From Kitasatospora sp044457565 (lineage in GTDB: Bacteria; Actinomycetota; Actinomycetes; Streptomycetales; Streptomycetaceae): DNA of 64,000 nt. Of this stretch, positions 38,518 through 47,382 are shown piece by piece (the first letter of the stretch is position 1; each line of letters begins with the position of its first letter). The notes below the pieces were generated by a model, which saw only the letters and a list, made by a program, of their open reading frames with translations, had not been told where the DNA came from and searched no databases. Both the position numbers and the translations under genes were made by a program. Where the stretch lies: NCBI RefSeq assembly GCF_044457565.1, contig NZ_JBITGZ010000010.1, positions 1 to 64,000 of the forward strand. Reading direction: 5' to 3'.

Positions 38518-39922
38518 AGTAGTTCGACACCTCGACGTTCTGGAGCACCGCGATGGCGTCGTCCACCAGCGCCGCGGTGGAGAAGTAGCTGGTCACCAGG
38601 TAGGAGGTGATGGCCTGGCGGTCGACACCCATCGGGCGCACCGACAGGCCCGGCTCCACCTCGTCGGGGACCTTCGCCGGGCGCAGGCCCACCACGCCCT
38701 GCTCGGCCTCGCCGACCCGCATCAGCAGGATGTTGGTGGTCCCGGGAGCCGCGTCGCCGGAGCCCTTGAGGTCCAGCTTGTCGGAGGGCAGCAGCGGCAC
38801 CCCGCGCCAGGTCAGGAACGGGCTGCCGAACAGGTCCACGATCTGCGGCGGCACCCCGCGCCGGGTGCACTCGCGCCCGAACGCGGCGATCGCCCTGGGG
38901 TGGGCGAGGAAGAAGGCGGGCTGCTTCCAGACCCGGGCGAGCAGCTCGTCCATGTCGTCGGGCGTCGGCGCACCCGTCCGGGTGTGCACCCGCTGGCTGG
39001 GCACGACGTTGCCGAGCAGGCCGAACTCGGGGTGGTTGATCATCTCCCACTCCTGGCGCTCGCGCAGCGCCTCGGCGGTCAGCCGCAGCTGCGCCTGGAC
39101 CTGGTCGATCGAGGAGTTGTAGATGTCGGAGACCCGGGTGTGCACCTTCAGCACGGTCTGCGCGATGCTCAGCTCGTACTCGCGCGGGCTCTCCTCGTAG
39201 TCCACGAAGGTCTGCGGCAGCTCGGGCTCGCCGCTGTGGCCGGACGTCAGGTTGATCGGGTGCTCGCGGTCGGCCGGGCCCTGGCCGTTGGCGGCGTACG
39301 CCTCCAGCTGGGCGCGCAACGCGGGCTCCCGGTCGGCGAGTTCGGCGAGCATCCGCTGGTCGAGCGAGAGCACGGTACACGGCGTGACCGCCTTGACCTG
39401 GTACGGCATCGTCTCGCCGCGCGCCCAGGCGGCGGCGTCGAAGAAGTCGCCGTCACCGAGCATGGTGAGCAGGACGTCGTCGCCGTACGGGCCGGTGGCG
39501 CGCTTCTCGGCGCGGCCGAACGCGATGACGTGCAGTTGCCCGGCGGGGGCGCCGGCATCGGCGATGAGCTCGCCGGCCCCGACCTCGCGCTGGACGAACC
39601 CGCCGGCGAGGGCACTCAGCAGCGGGCTCGTCAGCTCGCGCAGGAAGGCGATCTCGCGGAGGTCCTCGGCGACCACCCGGGCCTCGCCGCCACCGTCGGT
39701 GTAGGTGGTGATCAGCCCGTCTCCGAGGATGAAGCCCCGGCGGCGGTTGACCCGGTAGACACCGGCCTCCAGGTCCACCCACGGCAGGGCGCGCAGCAGG
39801 TAGCGGGGGGTGATCCCGAGCATCTGCGGCGCGGTCTTGGTGGTGGTGGCCAGGTTCCTCGCGGCGGAGGTACTGAGGCTCTGCTGGTTCTGCGGGGCCT
39901 GCTGAACGGTCTCAGTGGTCAT
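38504..39922 (-). CDS. Family 2 encapsulin shell protein with cyclic-nucleotide-binding insertion
   Basis: A 472-residue HK97-fold nanocompartment shell protein of the SrpI/MMP-I type. The N-terminal arm LSTSAARNLATTTKTAPQM and GITPRYLLRALPWV are hallmarks of Family 2. Residues about 92-205 form a cNMP-binding-like domain (LLSALAGGFVQREVGAGELI...LGDGDFFDAAAW) inserted near the N-terminus. The HK97 core resumes with SIAQTVLKVHTRVSDIYNSSIDQVQAQLR and ends in a YYDYS tail. Shells of about 300 residues lack this insertion; this length fits the insertion-bearing type (2B). Its cargo is the overlapping cysteine desulfurase. Expected to assemble into a T=1 shell; ligand control by a cyclic nucleotide is inferred. 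Confidence 0.9.
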   Translation of the reverse strand: MTTETVQQAPQNQQSLSTSAARNLATTTKTAPQMLGITPRYLLRALPWVDLEAGVYRVNRRRGFILGDGLITTYTDGGGEARVVAEDLREIAFLRELTSPLLSALAGGFVQREVGAGELIADAGAPAGQLHVIAFGRAEKRATGPYGDDVLLTMLGDGDFFDAAAWARGETMPYQVKAVTPCTVLSLDQRMLAELADREPALRAQLEAYAANGQGPADREHPINLTSGHSGEPELPQTFVDYEESPREYELSIAQTVLKVHTRVSDIYNSSIDQVQAQLRLTAEALRERQEWEMINHPEFGLLGNVVPSQRVHTRTGAPTPDDMDELLARVWKQPAFFLAHPRAIAAFGRECTRRGVPPQIVDLFGSPFLTWRGVPLLPSDKLDLKGSGDAAPGTTNILLMRVGEAEQGVVGLRPAKVPDEVEPGLSVRPMGVDRQAITSYLVTSYFSTAALVDDAIAVLQNVEVSNYYDYS

Positions 39923-40250
39923 GGCTGATCCGGGTCCTTGTCCTTGGACGAGAGAACTGACGAGACGTCAGAGCATTTGCGGCAGAGGGAAGATCTACCT
40001 CTTCACGCTGTTCCGGACCGATTGTTGCGGCACCGTTGCACCGGCGCGAGCACGTTCGATTACGCCCCGATGGTTCCGGTGCGCAGCATCGGACCTTCAC
40101 TCGGCGAAACTCACTCGAAGGTGTGAATTGGGCCATAAGGGGGCGTGATGTGTTCGAAAGCCGATCTTGGGAACTAGCCGTGATCGGCTCACGGCCGGGC
40201 AGCCACTGCGCCGCCACCGGATCCCGGGCGATAGCTCTTACCCTCGCTCC
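39923..40250. other. Divergent spacer upstream of the encapsulin operon
   Basis: 328 bp containing the leftward encapsulin promoter region and the upstream region of the small rightward gene. A TGACG-AGA-CGTCA inverted repeat (39958-39970) lies 36-48 bp before the shell start and could be an operator. No gene is supportable. Confidence 0.55.
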
Positions 40251-40565
40251 ATGACCGAGAACGAGATCAAGCTGAAGGCCATCGCGGCACTCACCGCCCT
40301 GCGCAGCGGCGTCGGAGCCGACTACGTCTCGGACCTGCTCGGCGAGGTGATCCCCGACCACTTCTTCGTGCCCGTCGACGCGGACGCCGAGGAGGTGGGG
40401 CTGTCCGTGCTGGGCCAGCTGTCCCAGCCGCTGAGCGCCCTGATCACCGGATTCGTCCTGGCCTTCGAGGCGGTCGCGGACGCGTACGACGAGACCGACC
40501 CCGTGGAGCCGACGGAGGAGGTCCTTCAGACGCTCGCCCTGGCGATCGCCCGCGACGCCGAGTAG
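40251..40565 (+). CDS. Small acidic hypothetical protein
   Basis: A 104-residue acidic protein. A helical N-terminus (ENEIKLKAIAALTALRSG) is followed by GADYVSDLLGEVIPDHFFVPVDADAEEVG and a helical C-terminus rich in Asp/Glu. No family, signal or membrane segment is recognised, and no clear ribosome site precedes the ATG. Divergent from the encapsulin operon; no functional link can be shown. Confidence 0.55.
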   Translation: MTENEIKLKAIAALTALRSGVGADYVSDLLGEVIPDHFFVPVDADAEEVGLSVLGQLSQPLSALITGFVLAFEAVADAYDETDPVEPTEEVLQTLALAIARDAE

Positions 40566-40859
40566 CACCGGGCGGGGGCGGAAGCACGTACCGCGCACCG
40601 CCGCGCCCGGGTGCCTCGCCCGGCCCGCGGCCGCCCCGGCACCCGGCTCACCCCGGGCTCGGCGCCGGTTTCAACCGCGGGAGCCCAGGGCAGGCGCACA
40701 GGCGCGGTACGGATGTCCCGCACCGGGCCCGTCGGCCGCCCGACCGGGCCGGCCGACCGCTGGGTCGCCCCGGCCGGTGACCGCTCGGCGAGCGCTCGAC
40801 AACCGCTCGTGACCCGCCGGGACAACCGCACCCCGCGATCGCCAGGTGCGGAGGACGAG

Positions 40860-41519
40860 ATGCCCACACGCTTCGCGAACCGCCAGGACGCGGGCCGCCG
40901 ACTGGCCGCCAGGCTCACCGAGGTGGCCGCCGGCCAGGGGCTGCCCGACCCGATCGTGCTGGCCCTGCCGCCCGGCGGCGTGCCCGTGGCCGCGGAGGTC
41001 GCCCGCGCCCTCGGGGCCCCGCTGAACGTCCTGATCGCCCGCAGGATCGGCGCGCCGGGCCAGCCGGACGCCTGGATAGGTGCGATCGCCGCCAGCGACC
41101 CGCCGCTGTTCAACCGGCGCGCCCTGAGGACCCTCGGCCTGCGGCCGCGCGATCTGGACGCCGACGTCACCCGCGAGCGGGCCGAGCTGCACCGCCGCGA
41201 GCGCCTCTACCGGCACGGCCGCCCCGCCCCACCGCTCGAAGGGCGGACCGTGGTCCTGGTCGACGACGGCCTCACCGCCGGTGCCGCCGCGCGCGCCGCG
41301 CTGCGCTTCGTGCGGCGCGCCGGGCCGGCGCGGCTGATCCTCGCCGTGCCGGTGTGCGACGCCCGGGTGGCCGACGAGCTCGCCCCGGAGGCCGACGACC
41401 TGCTCTGTCTCCACCGCGGCCGGTACCTCCATGCGGTCGGCCCCTGGTACGAGGACTTCCGCGAGGTCTCCGACCGCGAGGCGATCGACATCCTGGAGCA
41501 CCGGCGCGCCGCCGGCTGA
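40860..41519 (+). CDS. Phosphoribosyltransferase-family protein
   Basis: A 219-residue type I PRTase-fold protein. FANRQDAGRRLA and ALPPGGVPVAAEVA at the N-terminus and TVVLVDDGLTAGAAARAALR near residue 120-140 (the PRPP-binding loop) are diagnostic. The C-terminal YEDFREVSDREAIDIL motif is typical of a subgroup found near stress genes in actinobacteria. The specific base or ribosylation substrate cannot be inferred. The ATG has GGAGG 6 bp upstream. Confidence 0.85.
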   Translation: MPTRFANRQDAGRRLAARLTEVAAGQGLPDPIVLALPPGGVPVAAEVARALGAPLNVLIARRIGAPGQPDAWIGAIAASDPPLFNRRALRTLGLRPRDLDADVTRERAELHRRERLYRHGRPAPPLEGRTVVLVDDGLTAGAAARAALRFVRRAGPARLILAVPVCDARVADELAPEADDLLCLHRGRYLHAVGPWYEDFREVSDREAIDILEHRRAAG

Positions 41520-41587
41520 GGGAGCCGGGCCGGTCACCCGCGGGCGCCGGCGCGCACGACGTCCCGGCGGTCCCCCGCCCCTCGCGC

Positions 41588-41950
41588 TCAGGCCGGGCCC
41601 AGGTGGACCAGCGTCCGGACCTCCCCGCCCCGGTCGGCGGCGGTGGGCTCCCCCACGTCGGCAAAGGTGCGCAGCGCGGCGAGCACCTGCTCGACGCGGT
41701 CGGCCGCGCCGACGAGCTCGGCGTCGATCTCGCCGGTCAGGCGGTCCTCGGGGCCGATCGGACGCCCCGGTCCGTCGACCCGGTAGCTGCGGCTCCAGGA
41801 CGATCGGGGCGCGTCCGGTCCGGGCGCGTCCGCGGCCGGGCCCTCGGGCCCGTCGGCCCGCGGCGTGAAGGCTCCGCCCAGCGCCCGGTGGACGGCGGTC
41901 GCCGTCCGGTCCGTGCCACCGTTCAGATGCACCATCACGTACTCGCCCAC
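41588..41950 (-). CDS. Hypothetical small protein
   Basis: A 120-residue protein starting at a GTG with AAGGGA 8 bp upstream (GEYVMVHLNGGTDR). A Pro/Asp/Gly-rich middle is followed by a helix (ELVGAADRVEQVLAALRTFADVG) and ends in a short strand. No family is recognised. It converges with the phosphoribosyltransferase and is divergent from the downstream SpoIIE phosphatase gene. Confidence 0.5.
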   Translation of the reverse strand: MGEYVMVHLNGGTDRTATAVHRALGGAFTPRADGPEGPAADAPGPDAPRSSWSRSYRVDGPGRPIGPEDRLTGEIDAELVGAADRVEQVLAALRTFADVGEPTAADRGGEVRTLVHLGPA

Positions 41951-42098
41951 GACGCGGTCCCTTCCTCTGTTGCGGTCTCTTCAGGGACGCACGGATCGGG
42001 CCCGCGCGCATGCCGGGCAGCGCGGCCGTCCCTCGGCCGCCCCCTCGGCCGGCTCGCGGACACCCTCCGTAGCCGGACTGCACAGTTGGTTACGGGGA

Positions 42099-42104
42099 TA
42101 TAGT
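42099..42104 (+). promoter_or_regulatory. Candidate -10 element upstream of SpoIIE phosphatase
   Basis: A TATAGT hexamer in a locally A/T-rich patch, 79 bp before the phosphatase start. No convincing -35 is spaced correctly, so an alternative sigma factor may be used. Confidence 0.3.
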
Positions 42105-42182
42105 GCAATCTGGGGCTTCCAGGGGGATTCGGCCGCTCCCGGCGGCCACCAGGGATCATGCCGGCAGATCGGAGGCATGAGA

Positions 42183-44783
42183 GTGGGCACGACACCCGCC
42201 TCCGGCGTGCAGCGACCCGAGGAGCCCACCGAGCCCCGCCGGCCGGATTCCCGCCGCGAGCCGAATCTCGCGGCGAACGGTGAGCCCGCCGCCCACGGGC
42301 CTGGACGGGACCAGGACGCCGCGCGGCTCCGGCAGGCGCTCGACGCCGTCCGGGTCGGTGCCTGGGACTGGGACATCCGCACCGGCGATCTGCTCTGGGA
42401 CGACACCATGACCCGGGTGATCGGCATACCCGCGGACGCGTTCGACGGCCGGATCGAGACCTGGCGGGCGCTGATCCACCCCGAGGACCTGCCCGCCGTG
42501 CTGGCGCAGGCCGAGGAGTCGCTGCGCAACGGCGCCGAGTACAGCGTCCGGCACCGGATCCGCCGCCCGGACAGCACCGTCGGGTGGGTGGAGGTGCGTG
42601 GCCGGACCGTCGTCGGCGAGGACGGCAGGCCCGCGCACATGATGGGGCGGCTCTGGGAGACCACCGAGGCCCAGGCCTCCATGGAGTCGGCCGGTCGCGC
42701 CCTGCGGCACATGAGCGACGGCTTCATCGCCGTCGACGCCGACTGGCGGATCCTGTACCTCAACCTGCGGGCCGAGGACCTCCTGGGCTCCTCCGGCGAG
42801 CTGGTCGGGCGGACCCTGTGGGACATCCCGGCGATCCGCGCGGCCGGTCTCGAAGCGCCGTGCCGACAGGCCGTCGTCGACCGCCGGCCGGCCGAGCTGG
42901 AGCGGCGACTGCCGAGCGGCGGGCACTGGTACCACCTGCGGCTGATCCCGGTGCCCGACGGGCTCACCGTCTACCTCGCCGACATCACCGAGAAGCGGGA
43001 GCTGGAGCTGGAGCATGCGGCCGAGGAGCGGGCGGCCACCGAACGGTCCGTCCACATCGGGCAGCTGACGGTCGCACTCGCCGAGGCGCTCACCGCCCGC
43101 GACGTGGTGGCCGCGGCCGAGCGCGTGCTCCCGCTGTTCGGCGCCTCCGGTCTCATCGTGCAGGCGCTCGAAGGCGACCGGGTCAGGGCCGTGGGAGCGG
43201 TCGGGTACCCGCCGTCCTTCCTGGACCGGCTGGCCCGGGACGTCTTCCCCCGCGGCACCCCCATCGACGACGCCCTGCGCGACGGCAGACCCAAGTTCAT
43301 CGCCTCGCCCGAGGAGCTGGAGTCGCAGTACCCGGGGCTGGGCGCACTCGTCGCGCAGACCGGCAAGCGGGCCTGGGCCTTCGTGCCGCTGGCGGTCTCG
43401 GGCCGTCAGGTCGGCGGCTGCGTGCTCTCTTTCGACCGCCCCCGCCGCCTCGCGCCGGAGGAACGCACCCTGCTGATCGCGCTCAGCGGACTGATCGCCC
43501 AGGCTCTGGAACGGGCCCGGCTGTTCGACGCCGAGCACCTGCGCGCCCAGGCGCTGCAACGCGGCCTGCTGCCCAGCGCGCTGCCACGGCTGCCCGCCGT
43601 CACCACCGCCGCCCGCTACCTCCCGGCCGGTGAGGGCATGCTCGGTGGCGACTGGTACGACGTCATCCCGCTCTCCGCCGAGCGGGTCGCGCTGGTCATC
43701 GGGGACGTGATGGGCCACGGCCTGGCGGAGGCCGCCACGATGGGACGGCTGCGCACCGCCGTGCACACGCTGGCGTGGCTCGAACTGCCGCCCGACGAGC
43801 TGTTCTCCCACCTCAACGACCTGGTCATCGACCTCGGCGACGACTTCTACGCCACCTGCCTGTACGCCCTCTACGATCCGGCGACCGGCGCCTGCACCTT
43901 CGGCAGCGCCGGCCACCCGCCGCCCGCGATCGTCCGCCCCGACGGCACGGTGTACATCCCCGACCTGGTCGTCAACCCGCCGCTGGGCGCGGCCACCCCG
44001 CCCTTCGAGACGACGGAACTGACCCTGCCCGAGGCGAGCCTGCTGGTGCTGTTCACCGACGGGTTCGTGGAGTCGGCCGAGCGCGACATCGACAGCGGCG
44101 TCGCGCAGCTGGCCGGGGCACTCGCCGACGGCCGCGCCGGCGCGCCCGCAGGAGGCCTGGCGCCCGGGAGCCCGGACGCCGGGAGTCCGCCCGCCGAGGG
44201 CCTGCCCGGGGACGGTCGGCCCGGGCACGGACCGCCCGGGCACGGACCGCCCGGGGATCGGGGCGCGGGCGTCGGCGACCAGCGGGCCGAGGCCGAGCGC
44301 CTCGACCGCTTCTGCGAATCGCTCGTCACCGCGCTGCTGCCCGCGCCGGAGCGGACGAACGACGACGCGGCCGTGCTGGTGGCCCGCACCCATCTGCTCG
44401 CCGCCGAGAACGTGGCGTCCTGGCCGCTGCCCGAGGGCCCGGTCGCCGCCGGCCAGGCCCGCGAGCACGTCCGGCGCCAACTCACCGAGTGGCAGCTGGA
44501 CGAGCTCCTGATGACCACCGAGCTGATCGCCAGCGAGCTGGTGGGCAACGTGGTGCGGCACGCCCGAGGGCCGGTGCAGCTGCGCCTGCTGCGGAGCCGG
44601 ACCCTGATCTGCGAGGTCTCGGACGGCAGTCTCACCACGCCCCACATCCGCCGCGCCCGGGACACCGACGAGGGCGGCCGCGGACTCCAGCTGGTGGCCG
44701 CGCTCAGCCAGCGCTGGGGCACCCGCTACGCCTTCGACGGCAAGTGCATCTGGACGGAACAGCCGCTGCCCGACGTGGCGTAG
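42183..44783 (+). CDS. PAS-PAS-GAF-SpoIIE phosphatase fused to HATPase anti-sigma-type domain
   Basis: An 866-residue multidomain regulator. Two PAS-like regions (about 50-170 and 180-295; VRVGAWDWDI, ADWRILYLN) are followed by a GAF domain (about 310-490) ending in GLIAQALERARLFD, a PP2C/SpoIIE phosphatase with GGDWYDV, VIGDVMGH, FTDGF and NDDAAV, a Gly/Pro-rich spacer inserted within the phosphatase end, and a C-terminal GHKL ATPase like RsbW (ELIASELVGNVVRHA, N-box; GGRGLQLVAAL, G-box). Both the phosphatase and the kinase arms of anti-sigma switching are thus in one chain. The GTG at 42183 has GGAGG 7 bp upstream; the nearer ATG is only 1 bp from it. Confidence 0.9.
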   Translation: MGTTPASGVQRPEEPTEPRRPDSRREPNLAANGEPAAHGPGRDQDAARLRQALDAVRVGAWDWDIRTGDLLWDDTMTRVIGIPADAFDGRIETWRALIHPEDLPAVLAQAEESLRNGAEYSVRHRIRRPDSTVGWVEVRGRTVVGEDGRPAHMMGRLWETTEAQASMESAGRALRHMSDGFIAVDADWRILYLNLRAEDLLGSSGELVGRTLWDIPAIRAAGLEAPCRQAVVDRRPAELERRLPSGGHWYHLRLIPVPDGLTVYLADITEKRELELEHAAEERAATERSVHIGQLTVALAEALTARDVVAAAERVLPLFGASGLIVQALEGDRVRAVGAVGYPPSFLDRLARDVFPRGTPIDDALRDGRPKFIASPEELESQYPGLGALVAQTGKRAWAFVPLAVSGRQVGGCVLSFDRPRRLAPEERTLLIALSGLIAQALERARLFDAEHLRAQALQRGLLPSALPRLPAVTTAARYLPAGEGMLGGDWYDVIPLSAERVALVIGDVMGHGLAEAATMGRLRTAVHTLAWLELPPDELFSHLNDLVIDLGDDFYATCLYALYDPATGACTFGSAGHPPPAIVRPDGTVYIPDLVVNPPLGAATPPFETTELTLPEASLLVLFTDGFVESAERDIDSGVAQLAGALADGRAGAPAGGLAPGSPDAGSPPAEGLPGDGRPGHGPPGHGPPGDRGAGVGDQRAEAERLDRFCESLVTALLPAPERTNDDAAVLVARTHLLAAENVASWPLPEGPVAAGQAREHVRRQLTEWQLDELLMTTELIASELVGNVVRHARGPVQLRLLRSRTLICEVSDGSLTTPHIRRARDTDEGGRGLQLVAALSQRWGTRYAFDGKCIWTEQPLPDVA

Positions 44784-45366
44784 CGAAGGTTCGCCGTGCC
44801 GCAGCGGGAGGTGCGCCGTGCGGCGTGCGCCCACACCCGTCCGGCGGGGATCGCCCTCGCGACTGTGCAACCACCGTGCAACCGGTCTGCAACTTCCGGC
44901 GAAACGGTCTTGCGCGTGGCCGCCCGGGGCGACAACCTGGAGTCACCGGTTGATGCACGGAGTGACGGGCGTGGGGGCCATGGCTGTCTGTGTTGAGCTG
45001 TCGACTGTCGGGACCGTACTCGCCGATGAGGCGGCACCCACACACCTGGAGTCAACCGGCCGACCGGCCCCGCCGGCGCCGCCGGCCCCTGCGATGGTGA
45101 CCAGGGCCGGCACGGCACGCTGAGCCGGGCGTCCCGACGACGTCCGCGCCTCCCGACGATCTCCCGGGGTCCCGTGCGCCCCTCCACTTCGTGCCCCTCC
45201 CGGGCGCGGCCGCCGCAACCGGCCTCCGGCCCGCGCCCGGCACCCACCCCGAGCCCACCGAAACCCCTTCCGCAGCACCAGCGTTGGCCAGCCGCCTTCG
45301 GCGGCCCACCGATGGCCGGCCGCCGACCGAGGACGAGTACCGACAGACCCAAGAAGCGGAGTGAGC
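44784..45366. other. 583-bp intergenic region with tandem heptamers and a possible tiny gene
   Basis: The region holds the heptamer array at 44866-44905 and a duplicated 11-mer ACCTGGAGTCA (44935-44945 and 45044-45054). It also holds a possible 47-codon reading frame at 44980-45123 (MAVCVELSTVGTV...) with a G-rich but closely spaced ribosome site. The segment from 45125 to 45350 shows nothing beyond GC-rich sequence. Confidence 0.55.
44866..44905 (+). promoter_or_regulatory. Tandem heptamer repeats with 11-bp period (SARP-operator-like)
   Basis: TGCAACC, TGCAACC and TGCAACT begin at 44866, 44877 and 44888, each followed by a 4-bp spacer, and a degenerate fourth unit GCGAAAC begins at 44899. 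Heptamers at 11-bp intervals placed on one DNA face are the layout recognised by SARP-family activators. Confidence 0.5.
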
Positions 45367-47319
45367 ATGCCAGCTGCGATCATCGGACGTGAGGGGCCCC
45401 TGGCCGGGCGGCGGTTCCCGGTCGGCAACACACCGGTCACCTTCGGCCGCAGCAGCGACAGCCGCGTGGTGATCGCCAGCGGGAGCGCCTCGCGCCTGCA
45501 CGCGGAGGTGCTCCGCGAGGGCGCGCGCTACGTGCTGTACGACCGGGGAAGCCGCAACGGGACGCTGGTGAACGGGAAGCAGGTGACCTCCCACGTCCTG
45601 GTGTCCGGCGACCTGATCACCATCGGCGGCGAGGTCTTCAGCTTCGAGCTCGCCGACGCGATGGAGACGGTCACGGATGTCCTGGCCGCCACGGCCCTCG
45701 CCCCGGAGCCCGTCCTGAGCGTCACCGTCTCGGGCGGCGGTCCGGTGGGCCTGGGCTTCGCCCTGCTGCTGGAGCACCTCATGGGCCGGCGGGTGGCCAT
45801 CACGATCTACGACGGGCGCTGGACCCAGGACGGCTCACGGGTCGTCTGGAAGAGCGAGGCGCAGGGCAACGTCCGCCGCCAGCAGGTCGTGACCGTCCAG
45901 AGCCGCCAGTACCTCAACCTCCCCGAGGAGGTGCAGACACGGCTGTTCACCGCCGGTTCGTACTCCGAGATGTGGCCGGCCGGGCCGGACTCGGTGCGCG
46001 GCTACGGGCCACGCAACATCCGGATCGCCTACGTCGAGGACGTGCTGCTGGAGCTGGCGAACGAGAAGTCCGGCCGGATCCGCCTGGTTCCGGACAACTT
46101 CGACCCGACCGAACAGCGCGAGGAGGTGGTCAAGGACCACGTGCTCGCCATCTGCGAGGGCGGCCGCTCCCGGACCAGGGAGCACTTCACCGACAAGTTC
46201 GGCACCCCCGACACGTCGATCTACTCGCTGAACGGCCACCACGTCCAGGACGTCGTGCTGGGCCTGCGGGTGAAGTCGGACCTGCCGGACCCGATGGCCG
46301 TCCTGCTGACCGTGGCCCAGAACCGCTTCCTGCTCAACTCGCTGCGCGGCGAGGGCTTCCTGAACATGCGTCTCACCGACGCCGAGGCCCGGGAGGTGAT
46401 CGGGGTCGACCCCGTCCGGCAGGTGTTCGAGCAGTGCGTCGCCTCGCGGCCCTGCCTGATGGGCCGCAACGAGGAGGGCGACTTCCGCTGCTCGACCCAC
46501 GGCACGCTGTTCCTGCCCGCGCTGGTCAAGGGTTCGGCGCTGTGGAAGCGGGTGCTGGAGGGCCTGGTCCTCTTCGGCGTCGCCGAGGAGAACCTGAGCG
46601 CCGTCACGGGGTTCCGGCTCGACATGGTGCAGCGACCGCGGTTCACCGCCAGGCTCTACTCCGCCACGTCCGGCACCCCCGGGACGTACGGATTCCTGCT
46701 CGGGGACGCCGCCAACGCGATCCACTTCTGGCCGGGGCGCGGGCTCAACAGCGGCCTGGCGTCCGCCATCTCGCTGGCCCGTTCACTCGGCAACGCCTGG
46801 CGGGGGCACCCCTTCCGCGACGCCGACTTCGTCCGCCACGAGGCGGCGATGTCGATGCTCCAGTACCGGCACAAGAGCCGCGCCTGGAACTCGATGGTGA
46901 CCACCGACGAGAACGGCGACAGCTGCGCGATCAAGGACAAGATCGCCCGGAGCATCGAGGCCGGCGAGACGGGCGACCGGGCGAACGGCAAGGTGAACGC
47001 TGCCGCCGACGGCGAGGCGAAGGGCGGGCTGGACGGCGGGCCGGATGGCGAATCGCGGATCGACGCGCTGATGGAACAGCTGCGGGGGATCCGGGACCGC
47101 CTGGCACCGCGGGTCCCGGGGATGCCGGACGACGCGACGCTCCGCGACCACCTGCGGAAGCTCAAGGGCGAGACCCTCCGCACCCTGCTCGCGAGCGGCG
47201 CCTGGGACACGATGATCGTCGGCGGCGAGGAGGTCGACATCGACATCTTCTACCGCCAGGTGCCCTCGCCCGCCGCCGCACCCGCCACCAAGTACCCGAC
47301 GCCCGGCCGCACCAGCTGA
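45367..47319 (+). CDS. FHA domain fused to FAD-dependent monooxygenase-like enzyme
   Basis: A 650-residue protein. Residues 1-100 are a canonical FHA domain: GRSS (27-30), SRLH (42-45) and GSRNGT (61-66) provide the phosphothreonine-binding loops. From 117 a flavoprotein fold begins with VTVSGGGPVGLG (dinucleotide-binding glycines) and includes the late FAD motif LLGDAANAIHFWPGRGLNSGLASA, as in p-hydroxybenzoate-hydroxylase-type monooxygenases. About 150 further residues contain a helical tail with DALMEQLRGIRDRL. The ATG at 45367 has GGAG 5 bp upstream; an in-frame GTG at 45361 is too close to it. An FHA-tethered oxygenase is unusual; substrate unknown. Confidence 0.88.
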   Translation: MPAAIIGREGPLAGRRFPVGNTPVTFGRSSDSRVVIASGSASRLHAEVLREGARYVLYDRGSRNGTLVNGKQVTSHVLVSGDLITIGGEVFSFELADAMETVTDVLAATALAPEPVLSVTVSGGGPVGLGFALLLEHLMGRRVAITIYDGRWTQDGSRVVWKSEAQGNVRRQQVVTVQSRQYLNLPEEVQTRLFTAGSYSEMWPAGPDSVRGYGPRNIRIAYVEDVLLELANEKSGRIRLVPDNFDPTEQREEVVKDHVLAICEGGRSRTREHFTDKFGTPDTSIYSLNGHHVQDVVLGLRVKSDLPDPMAVLLTVAQNRFLLNSLRGEGFLNMRLTDAEAREVIGVDPVRQVFEQCVASRPCLMGRNEEGDFRCSTHGTLFLPALVKGSALWKRVLEGLVLFGVAEENLSAVTGFRLDMVQRPRFTARLYSATSGTPGTYGFLLGDAANAIHFWPGRGLNSGLASAISLARSLGNAWRGHPFRDADFVRHEAAMSMLQYRHKSRAWNSMVTTDENGDSCAIKDKIARSIEAGETGDRANGKVNAAADGEAKGGLDGGPDGESRIDALMEQLRGIRDRLAPRVPGMPDDATLRDHLRKLKGETLRTLLASGAWDTMIVGGEEVDIDIFYRQVPSPAAAPATKYPTPGRTS

Positions 47320-47332
47320 CCGCTCAGGCGGC

Positions 47333-47361
47333 CGCCTCCGCCGGCACCACCGGCGGAGGTG
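47333..47361. terminator. Bidirectional terminator between convergent flavoprotein genes
   Basis: CCTCCGCCGG (47335-47344) and CCGGCGGAGG (47350-47359) pair perfectly around a 5-nt loop. The stem extends to 12 bp with one G-U pair. It lies between two convergent stops. Confidence 0.7.
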
Positions 47362-47382
47362 CCGCCGCCGACCGCCTACCGC

